Shown here piece by piece: positions 45,758 to 53,157 of a stretch of 64,000 nucleotides of DNA. The notes beneath the pieces are model-generated. The model saw nothing but the letters and a program-made list of their open reading frames with translations, did no database searches and was not told the origin of the DNA. Position 1 is the stretch's first letter. Each line of letters starts with the position of its first letter. This DNA is from Arthrobacter sp. B3I9 (GTDB lineage Bacteria > Actinomycetota > Actinomycetes > Actinomycetales > Micrococcaceae): positions 2,294,001 through 2,358,000 of the forward strand of contig NZ_JAUSYO010000001.1 of assembly GCF_030816935.1 (NCBI RefSeq). Direction: 5' to 3'. The position numbers and the translations under genes are program-made.

Positions 45758-46492
45758 ATGATTGCCTGGGCAGACGCGGGCCCCACTGCGCACGACGGCC
45801 ACTCCGGCCTCATCCGCGTCTTCATTTTGGATGACCACGAACTCGTCCGGCGGGGGCTGCAGGAGCTCCTCGAGGGCGAGGGCTTCCTCGTCGTCGGCAG
45901 TTCCGGCTCCGCCGTGGAGGCAACACGGCGCATCCCCGCGCTGCATCCGGACGTTTGCGTACTCGATGCCCGGCTGCCCGACGGGACCGGAATCGAGGTC
46001 TGCCGCGACGTCAGGTCCGTGGACCCGGCGCTCAACTGCATCATCCTGACGAGTTTCGACGACGAACAGGCGCTCCGCGGCGCGGTGCTGGCCGGTGCCA
46101 GCGGCTACGTGCTGAAGGAAATCGGCGGCATGGACCTGATCGGCGCGCTGCGGAGGGCCGCGCGGGGGGAATCGCTTTTCGAGGACGGCGTCGCGGCGGG
46201 GATTGTCGACAGCATGGTCGGGGCCGAAGAAGTGGACCCGCGGACGTCCTCCCTCACCCCGCAGGAACGCCGTGTGCTTGAACTCGTCGGCGGCGGCCTC
46301 ACCAACCGGCAGATAGCGGCCGAGATGTTCCTCGCCGAGAAGACGGTCAAGAACTACGTCTCCTCGTTGCTGGCCAAGCTTGGCTTTGAGCGCCGCACCC
46401 AGGCGGCCGTGTTCATCGCCAGCCCGGCGGCGTCCGTGCCTGCCGGCAGCCACTCCGCAGGTGAGGGCAGCCGGCCGCACAGCGTCCGCTGA
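45758..46492 (+). CDS. NarL/DosR-family two-component response regulator
   Basis: This 244-residue regulator has a receiver domain (about 20-140; VFILDDHELVRRGLQELL, phosphoacceptor Asp70 in VCVLDARLPDG, SGYVLKE) and a C-terminal LuxR helix-turn-helix (LTPQERRVLELVGGGLTNRQIAAEMFLAEKTVKNYVSSLLAKLGF). The KTVKNYVS helix matches the DosR/DevR group. GGGAG precedes ATG 45758. The partner kinase is convergent downstream, and a universal stress gene is divergent upstream, so a dormancy/redox-type response is plausible. Confidence 0.93.
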   Translation: MIAWADAGPTAHDGHSGLIRVFILDDHELVRRGLQELLEGEGFLVVGSSGSAVEATRRIPALHPDVCVLDARLPDGTGIEVCRDVRSVDPALNCIILTSFDDEQALRGAVLAGASGYVLKEIGGMDLIGALRRAARGESLFEDGVAAGIVDSMVGAEEVDPRTSSLTPQERRVLELVGGGLTNRQIAAEMFLAEKTVKNYVSSLLAKLGFERRTQAAVFIASPAASVPAGSHSAGEGSRPHSVR

Positions 46493-46526
46493 ACCCGCAC
46501 AGCGTCCGGCAGGACCACAGCGTCCG
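46478..46526 (+). repeat. Three direct repeats of CACAGCGTCCG
   Basis: The 11-mer occurs at 46478, 46498 and 46516, the first inside the end of the response-regulator gene and the other two in the 76-bp gap to the kinase. Meaning unknown. Confidence 0.6.
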
Positions 46527-46568
46527 TAGGACCGCGTTCCCGCCCGTTAGGCCGGCCTTTCCGCCCGG

Positions 46569-48261
46569 CTATAGCGGGACAGACCACTCGAGGCTGGTGC
46601 CGGCGTCGGGCGCGCTGGTGATGGTGCACTCCCCGTCCAGCATCCGCGCCCGGTCTTCCAGGTTGGCGAGGCCGTTGCGCTTCTCGGGCTGGGTGAAGCC
46701 CTGTCCGTTGTCCGTGATCACCACGGTGACGCGCCCCTTGATGACGGCCACGGATACGGAAATGGCGTCAGCGCCGGAATGCCGGATGGCGTTGCTGAGC
46801 CCCTCTGAGACCACAGCCACGACGTTGTCGGCCTTCTCCGGGGTCACAGCGTCAACCGGGCCGGTGATCGTAAGCCGTGGCGTGAAGGGCATGGACTTGG
46901 CGGAACTCCTTGCCACCCGTCGGATGCGTCCGCTCAGCAATTCGATGTCGCCGCTGTTGCTGCGGAGGGAGTAGATGGTGTCACGGAGGCTGCGGATGGC
47001 TTCATCAAGTTCCCCGGTGATGGTCCGGATCCGCTCCAGGGCCAGCTCGTCCTTGGTGAAGCGGGTCAGGCTCTGCACACTCAGTCCGGCCGCGAACAGC
47101 CGCTGGATGACGAGGTCGTGCAGGTCGCGGGCAATCCGGTCACGGTCCGTGAACACCAGCAGTTCCTCGCGGAGCCGATGGACGCGGGCCAGTTCCAGTG
47201 CGAGGGCGACATGGGATCCGAAGACCGCGCCCATTTCAATGTCTGTCCGGGCGAAGTGGACCTCCCCGGGACCGCGGAACAGCAGCAGCAGGCCGTGGTG
47301 TGCTCCCTGGGTGCTTAACGCGACCGCCAGGAGCGGACCCGAGATCCCCGCGTCGGACTCCCCAAGGAGGGTTCCGCCGTCGTCGAGCAATATAGGCTCC
47401 CCGCCATCCAGGACATCCAGGAGTTCGGGAGCATCCAGGATCAGCGAGCGGCCGGCAAACAAGGAGCTGAGGTCGCCGGGCTGCTCCGGCCACCGTGTAG
47501 CCCGGCCCGGCGGCGGCCGGCGCCACAATCAGGGCCAGTTGCGAGCCGGACTCCTGCAGCGCCCGGCTGGCAATCGGGTCCAGGCCACCTGTGGTGTAGT
47601 CGCGGTCAATGCTGAGCATGAGCCCGGAGACGTCCATGCAGGCCTCGAGCCAACGTGCCCGGCGGCGGGCATCGTCGTAGAGGCGGGCGTTTTCAATGGC
47701 CACGCCCGCGGCTGCGGCAAGCGCGACGGCCAGCCCCTCGTCTTCGGCGGTGAAGTCGCTGCCGTCCTCCTTCTCGGTGAGGTAGAGGTTGCCGAACACC
47801 ACGTCGCGGACCCGGATCGGAACGCCCAGGAAGGACTCCATGGCCGGGTCGTCATCGGGGAACCCGAAATCTTCGGGATGTGTCCGCAGATCTTGCAGGC
47901 GCATCGGCCGCGGATCGGATGTCAACACGCCGTGGCCGATGGGCAACGAGCCGATGCGGTGCGCGAGCTGGTCATCGACGCCGACGGTGACAAAGTGGTC
48001 CATCACCCGGTCGTCCGCGACCACGCGCAAGGCGCCGTAGCGCGCGTGCAGCAGCTGGCAGGCCGATTCGACGACACGCTCCAGGACGGCGTCAAGGCTG
48101 AGGTCCTCCGCCACGGCAACGACGGCTTCGAGCAGGCCGGCCATACGCTCCTGCGACTGCAGCAACTCCTCGGCCCGCGAAACAAAGCCCTTCAGCACAC
48201 CGTCGATTCTGGGTTGAGGCTCGGCTGTAACCTGCTCCGGAGTTTCACCTAATGAATGCAT
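46569..48261 (-). pseudogene. DosS/DevS-like GAF-GAF histidine kinase, frameshifted
   Basis: This cytosolic sensor kinase would partner with the adjacent DosR-like regulator. The first part (341 residues in its own frame) has a GAF domain (RMAGLLEAVVAVAEDLSLDAVLERVVESACQ). The second frame carries the rest of a second GAF, the HisKA_3 dimerisation helix with phosphoacceptor His (DRIARDLHDLVIQRLF) and an ATPase domain (LSNAIRHSGAD, DNGQGF). The switch is at GTGGCCGGAG (minus strand, about 47486-47491); removing one C joins YTVA to EQPGDLSSLF. Corrected length is about 563 residues. A sequencing error is likely. Whether it binds heme cannot be told. Confidence 0.88.
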
Positions 48262-48509
48262 GTTCCTCGCCCCAATTCACTACCGCGCCATCGACGCTGA
48301 CGACGTGCTGCCAGAATACGCCTGATATCTTTCGAAATCCTTGGAAGCGGCTGGTTGTAGGCGTTCTGTGACTTAAATCCGCGATGCGCTATCGGATTGG
48401 GCTGCTAACCGGGCCGGATAGGAGTTGGATCTGATAGCGCATCGGGTGCTGGGCGCATCGGAGTGCGGGGCGCATCGGTGCGGGCGCCGAGGAAGCGCCT
48501 GCCGCCTCC
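48262..48509. other. Kinase upstream region with long inverted repeat and GCGCATCGG direct repeats
   Basis: This 248-bp gap holds a 12-bp perfect inverted repeat, CGATGCGCTATC at 48382-48393 and GATAGCGCATCG at 48433-48444 (39 nt apart, 3 further pairs inside). Three direct copies of (G)CGCATCGG start near 48438 and run to about 48478. It lies upstream of the kinase gene and downstream of the transglutaminase gene. I see no ORF. Confidence 0.55.
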
Positions 48510-49361
48510 CTAGGCGACGCGGGTGATTTCCACGGTCACGTTGAGGGCCGAGCCGCCGCCGCCGGAGAGGATGCCCTTCAGCGGCGGCACGTCACGGTAG
48601 TCGCGGCCGCGTGCCACGGTGACGTGGAAGTCGCCGGCCGGCTTGTGGTTCGTGGGGTCCCAGCTCCGCCACTCGCCGTCCCACCACTCCAGCCAGGCGT
48701 GCGACTGCCCGGCCACCGTCTCGCCGAGGTCCGCCGTCGACCTCGGGTGGAGGTAGCCGGAAACGTAACGGGCGGGGATCCCGCAGCTGCGCAGGGCTCC
48801 GATCGCGAGGTGCGCAAGGTCCTGGCAGACGCCCTGCCGCTGGCTCCAGGCTTCCTCAGCGTTAGTGGTAACGCCGGTGGAGCCCTTCATGTAGGTCATT
48901 TCGCCGCGCATCCACTCGAACACGGCGAGGGTGGCCTCGTGCGGGTTGCGGCCCTCGACGACGCCGGGAATGATGCCGAGCACCTCCGTGCCGGGGCCGG
49001 TCAGCTGGGACTGCGGGATCCAGTCGCTGAACTGGTTCAGCGTGTCGGGCGCCGCCAGAACGTCCCAGCCCACGATGTCCGCCTCGGACGGGATCTTCTC
49101 CACCCGGTGCACCTCAACGGTGGTCGTGGCGAGGACTTCCAGGTGCTCGTGCGGCATCTGCATGTCGAAGGCCGTCACCCGGGTGCCCCAGTAATCGCGG
49201 TAGCTGCTCAGCGCGGCCTGCGACGGCGACACCTTCATCGAGGACTCCAGCACCACCTGCTGGGGGTCGGTCAACGGCGTCATCCGCGCCTCGTTGTAGG
49301 ACAGCGTGACGCGCTTGTTGTACTTGTAGGCGGTCCGGTGGATGATCTTCAGCCGGGTCAT
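48510..49361 (-). CDS. Transglutaminase-like protein of the alpha-E/ATP-grasp system
   Basis: This is a 283-residue transglutaminase-fold protein (COG1305 type). The N-terminal beta domain reads MTRLKIIHRTAYKYNKRVTLSYNEARMTP. The catalytic triad follows: Cys in SQRQGVCQDLAHLAIGALRSCGIPARYVSGYL, His in AGQSHAWLEWW and Asp in SWDPTNHK. The start overlaps the alpha-E gene as ATGA. In other bacteria these genes form a conserved set predicted to build or cleave peptide tags; this protein would act as a peptidase or cross-linking enzyme. That role is inferred. Confidence 0.92.
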   Translation of the reverse strand: MTRLKIIHRTAYKYNKRVTLSYNEARMTPLTDPQQVVLESSMKVSPSQAALSSYRDYWGTRVTAFDMQMPHEHLEVLATTTVEVHRVEKIPSEADIVGWDVLAAPDTLNQFSDWIPQSQLTGPGTEVLGIIPGVVEGRNPHEATLAVFEWMRGEMTYMKGSTGVTTNAEEAWSQRQGVCQDLAHLAIGALRSCGIPARYVSGYLHPRSTADLGETVAGQSHAWLEWWDGEWRSWDPTNHKPAGDFHVTVARGRDYRDVPPLKGILSGGGGSALNVTVEITRVA

Positions 49362-50284
49362 GAAACTTCTCCCACCCAGGCCAGTTCGTCTGCCTGATTG
49401 AAGTACTTACGGGAAATGGCGTCGGAGGCCTGCGAGACGGCTTTCTGCACACGTTCCATGTGCTCCGGCAGTTCCGACATGAGGTCGTCCGTGCGGTGGA
49501 ACTCCAGGAAGGTGCGGGCCTGGCCCACGATCCGCCGTGCGTCGTTGATGAATCCGACGCGCTGGGCCGAGGGGTCGAGCTTGGCGAGGCACTCATCGGC
49601 GTCGCTGAGGGCGTAGACGATGGAGCGCGGGAAGAGCCGGTCCAGGAGCAGGAATTCCGCGGCGTGCTGGTCGCCGAAGGCCGCGCGCCGGGTCCGCAGG
49701 AAGGACTCATAGGCGCCGGCACAGCGGAGCATATTGACCCAGGACATGCCGGCGGAGAGCACATCGCGGGTGGAGAGCATCCGCGCGGTCATGTCTGCCC
49801 GTTCCAGCGAACGGCCCAGGACCAGGAACAGCCAGCTTTCATCATGGCTGACCGTGGTGTCTGCGAGACCGCTGACCATGGCGGTGCGCTCCAGCACCCA
49901 GTTGCAGAAGCGGTACGTTCCGACGACGTCCTTGCGGTGCTGGTTCAGCCCGTAGTACGTCGTGTTCAGGCTTTCCCAGAGCCCGGAGGAGACAGTTTCC
50001 CGGGCGCGGCGCGCGTTCTCGCGCGCGGCCCCCAGTGAACCGGCGATCGAGGTGGCGCTGGTCTTGTCGTACGCCAGCGCGTGCAGGAGTTCGTTGAGGC
50101 CGAACTCGTCATTTTGCGGGCGGGCGCCCATCACCGCGAGAAGCTCCCGCGCGACGCTGCGCTGTTCTTCCATGGGCAGATGGTTCAGCCGCTCCAGGTG
50201 CACGTCCAGGATGCGGGCCGTGCCGTCGGCCCGTTCCACATAGCGGCCGATCCAAAAGAGCGACTCGGCGATACGGCTAAGCAT
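49358..50284 (-). CDS. Alpha-E domain-containing protein
   Basis: This 308-residue, almost all-helical protein (COG2307) starts MLSRIAESLFWIGRYVERADGTARILDVHLERL with LFWIGRYVERADNTAR-type signature. It contains RARETVSSGLWESLN and GRSLERADMTARMLS. Its biochemical role is unproven; it always accompanies the permuted ATP-grasp and transglutaminase genes. It overlaps both neighbours (8 nt with the ATP-grasp gene, 4 nt with the transglutaminase gene), so all three are translated together. Confidence 0.92.
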   Translation of the reverse strand: MLSRIAESLFWIGRYVERADGTARILDVHLERLNHLPMEEQRSVARELLAVMGARPQNDEFGLNELLHALAYDKTSATSIAGSLGAARENARRARETVSSGLWESLNTTYYGLNQHRKDVVGTYRFCNWVLERTAMVSGLADTTVSHDESWLFLVLGRSLERADMTARMLSTRDVLSAGMSWVNMLRCAGAYESFLRTRRAAFGDQHAAEFLLLDRLFPRSIVYALSDADECLAKLDPSAQRVGFINDARRIVGQARTFLEFHRTDDLMSELPEHMERVQKAVSQASDAISRKYFNQADELAWVGEVS

Positions 50285-51872
50285 TCGCGGCTACCTCCTG
50301 CATATCCGAAACCTGTTGTTGTTGTTGCTCGGTCTGGCGGTCGCGCCAGTTGCTTTCCACCGGCCAGACGGAGACACGCTCGCGGACCGCGACCGCCGGG
50401 CCCGGAACGGTTTCCACCGGGACCTGCGGGGAATCGGCCAGAACCCAGGTGTCCTTGGAGCCGCCGCCCTGGCTAGAATTCACAATCAGGGACCCTTCCT
50501 TGAGCGCCACGCGTGTGAGCCCGCCGGGCAGGACCCAGACGTCGTCGCCGTCGTTCACTGCGAAGGGCCGCAGGTCCACGTGGCGGGGGCCGAACTTGTC
50601 CCCGCTGAGGGTGGGCACGGTGGAAAGCTGCAGCACAGGCTGGGCGATCCAGCCGCGGGGGTCGGCGACCACGCGCTTGCGCAGCGCCTCGAGTTCGTCC
50701 TTGGACGCGTCCGGGCCGATCACGAGGCCCTTGCCGCCGGAACCGTCGACGGGTTTGACCACGAGCTCGTCGAGCCGGTCCAGCACTTCTTCGCGGGCTT
50801 CCTTTTCTTCCAGCCGGAAGGTGTCCACGTTGGCGATGACCGGTTCTTCGTTCAGGTAGTACCGGATCAGGTCCGGCACGTAGCTGTAGACGAGCTTGTC
50901 GTCTGCGACCCCGTTGCCGACGGCGTTGGCGATGGTCACGCCGCCGGCGCGGGCGGCATTGACCAGCCCGGGGCAGCCGAGCATGGAGTCCGCCCGGAAC
51001 TGCAGCGGGTCCAGGAATTCGTCGTCGATCCGCTTGTAGATGACATCCACGCGTTGCTCGCCGGCCGTGGTGCGCATGTAGACGCGGTTGCCGCGGCAGA
51101 TGAGGTCCCGGCCCTCGACGAGCTCAACGCCCATCAGTCCGGCGAGCAGCGTGTGCTCGAAGTAGGCGCTGTTGAAGACGCCGGGGGTCAGGACCACCAC
51201 GGTGGGATCGTCGACGCCGGCCGGAGCCGTTTTCCGCAGGGCGGACAGCAGCCGGCGGGGATACTCCTCGACGGGGCGGATCAGCTGCTGGCCGAACGCT
51301 TCGGGCAGGCCCTTGGCCATCGCACGGCGGTTCTCCAGGACGTAGCTGACACCCGAGGGGACACGCACGTTGTCCTCCAGGACGCGGAAGGTCCCCGCGG
51401 CGTCACGGACGACGTCGATGCCGGAGATGTGCACCCGGACTCCGCCGGCAGGTTCGAAGCCGTGCACCTGGCGGTGGAAGTGTGCGCTGGTGGTGACGAG
51501 CTGCCGCGGGATGACACCGTCGGCCACTACCGTCATCTTGTCGTAGACGTCATTGAGGAAGGCCTCGAGGGCCCGGACGCGCTGCGCGACGCCCTGCTCC
51601 AGGACCGTCCATTCGTCCACGGGGATCACCCGGGGAACGATGTCCAGCGGGAAGGGCCGCTCCTCCCCCGCGAAGTCGAACGTGACACCGCGGTCCAGGA
51701 AGGTCCGGGCCATGGAATCGGCGCGCGCCGTGACGTCGGCCAGCGAGAGTTCGCGCAGCGCACCGGCGACCTGCCCGTAGGACTTCCGGGCCAGCTGGCC
51801 GGGGGTAAACATCTCGTCGTAGGCGCCCGTGCGCAGGGCGGCCTCGGAGTAATCCTCGAAAAGGTCAGACAT
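50277..51872 (-). CDS. Circularly permuted ATP-grasp (type 2) ligase
   Basis: This 531-residue ATP-grasp-fold enzyme (COG2308) is predicted to form peptide or amide bonds using ATP. It begins SDLFEDYSEAALRTGAYDEMFT. It has GVRVHISGIDVVRDAAGTFRVLEDNVRVPSGVSYVLENR, GVFNSAYFEHTLLAGLMGVELVEGRDLI and ELVVKPVDGSGGKGLVIGP with the ATP-binding loop. It ends with a QQQQQ-containing tail. I chose ATG 51872 because the family starts there; a longer frame to 52808 is an antisense shadow. It opens the transglutaminase/alpha-E/ATP-grasp operon. Confidence 0.93.
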   Translation of the reverse strand: MSDLFEDYSEAALRTGAYDEMFTPGQLARKSYGQVAGALRELSLADVTARADSMARTFLDRGVTFDFAGEERPFPLDIVPRVIPVDEWTVLEQGVAQRVRALEAFLNDVYDKMTVVADGVIPRQLVTTSAHFHRQVHGFEPAGGVRVHISGIDVVRDAAGTFRVLEDNVRVPSGVSYVLENRRAMAKGLPEAFGQQLIRPVEEYPRRLLSALRKTAPAGVDDPTVVVLTPGVFNSAYFEHTLLAGLMGVELVEGRDLICRGNRVYMRTTAGEQRVDVIYKRIDDEFLDPLQFRADSMLGCPGLVNAARAGGVTIANAVGNGVADDKLVYSYVPDLIRYYLNEEPVIANVDTFRLEEKEAREEVLDRLDELVVKPVDGSGGKGLVIGPDASKDELEALRKRVVADPRGWIAQPVLQLSTVPTLSGDKFGPRHVDLRPFAVNDGDDVWVLPGGLTRVALKEGSLIVNSSQGGGSKDTWVLADSPQVPVETVPGPAVAVRERVSVWPVESNWRDRQTEQQQQQVSDMQEVAANA

Positions 51873-51943
51873 GGGTCCTAGCCAATCACCTTTTCGTTTC
51901 GAAATCATTTCTGGCGGCGTGTTCGCGCGCGGGTCGGAACGGA

Positions 51944-51989
51944 CACGGGACGCGGAACGGAACCGCCACAGGACGCGGAACGGAACCGC
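51944..51989. repeat. Tandem duplication, 23 bp x 2
   Basis: Two adjacent 23-bp copies (51944-51966 and 51967-51989) differ at one base. They lie between the ATP-grasp and YeiH gene starts, in the divergent promoter region. Confidence 0.7.
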
Positions 51990-52046
51990 GGCCGGGGCAG
52001 GCGGGGAAGTTGCGGGTTTCCGCGGGGAGTACGGCAAGGTAGGGAC

Positions 52047-53153
52047 GTGCCCTCGTTCAGCCCCAAACCCGCGCCGGCGACAGCCCGGCGGAACCGCTTC
52101 GCCGCCGCCCTCCCCCGCAGCATGCCGGGCCTGCTGTCCGCCGCGGCCGCCGTCGTGCTGTCCCTCGCCATCCACGCCCTCGTCCCGGTGCTCCCGGCAA
52201 TGACCCTGGCGGTGGTGCTGGGGCTCCTGGCAGCAAACGTGCCGGGCCTGGCGGCCTGGAGTGCCGGACGGGCCCGCCCCGGGCTGGACTTCGCGGGCAA
52301 GCACCTGATGCGCAGCGGAATCGTGGTGCTGGGCCTGAAGGTCAGCCTTGTCGACGTGATGGGCCTCGGCGGACCCGCCCTTCTCCTGATCACCGGTGTT
52401 GTCCTGGCCGCGTTTGCCGGGACATACGGCATCAGCAGGCTGTTCCGGCTGACGCCGCCTGTGTCGCTGCTCATCGCGACCGGCTTCTCCATCTGCGGCG
52501 CATCGGCGATCGGGGCCATGGCCGCGGTGCGCCGGATCCGGCAGCAGGACACTGTGCTGCCCATTGCCCTCGTGACGCTGTGCGGCACACTGGCCATCGG
52601 GGTGCTCCCGCTGCTGGTGCAGCCGCTGGGACTGGGACCGGAACGCTTCGGGGCGTGGGCCGGGGCGTCGGTGCACGACGTCGGCCAGGTGGTCGCGACG
52701 GCGCAGACGGCCGGGGCCGCGGCGCTCGCCGTCGCCGTCGTCGTCAAACTCACCCGCGTGGTGCTCCTGGCGCCCCTGGTGGCCGTCGCCGGACTTCAGC
52801 ACCGCCACGCTCTACATCGCCGCAACAGGGCGGGCACCGTTGCCGGCGGCTCTGCCGGGGACTCTGCCGGAGCCGGGACCACCGGCGGCCGCCCGCCGGT
52901 GGTCCCGTTGTTCGTGGTCGGCTTCCTGGCGCTCGCCGCGCTGCGCTCCACCGGCTGGCTGTCCCCGGCAGTACTGGACGCCGCCGCCATGCTGCAGGAC
53001 CTGCTGCTGGGCATGGCCCTGTTCGGGCTCGGCTCGGCCGTGCGGATCGGGCAGCTGCTCCACACCGGAATCCGGCCCCTGCTGGCTGCGCTGGCTTCGT
53101 GGTTGCTGATCGCCGTGCTGGGACTGGGCGCCGCCGTCATCATGATTAGATAG
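52047..53153 (+). CDS. YeiH/UPF0324 family putative sulfate/anion exporter
   Basis: This 368-residue membrane protein has about ten hydrophobic segments. Family landmarks are FAGKHLMRSGIVVLGLKVSL, TGFSICGASAIGAMAAV and AWAGASVHDVGQVVATA. YeiH members are assigned as putative sulfate exporters on limited evidence. A Ser/Ala/Gly-rich loop (residues 262-285) separates two halves. GTG 52047 leaves 4 nt between its stop and the pepN start, so the two genes may be co-transcribed. Confidence 0.88.
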   Translation: MPSFSPKPAPATARRNRFAAALPRSMPGLLSAAAAVVLSLAIHALVPVLPAMTLAVVLGLLAANVPGLAAWSAGRARPGLDFAGKHLMRSGIVVLGLKVSLVDVMGLGGPALLLITGVVLAAFAGTYGISRLFRLTPPVSLLIATGFSICGASAIGAMAAVRRIRQQDTVLPIALVTLCGTLAIGVLPLLVQPLGLGPERFGAWAGASVHDVGQVVATAQTAGAAALAVAVVVKLTRVVLLAPLVAVAGLQHRHALHRRNRAGTVAGGSAGDSAGAGTTGGRPPVVPLFVVGFLALAALRSTGWLSPAVLDAAAMLQDLLLGMALFGLGSAVRIGQLLHTGIRPLLAALASWLLIAVLGLGAAVIMIR

Positions 53154-53157
53154 CTGG

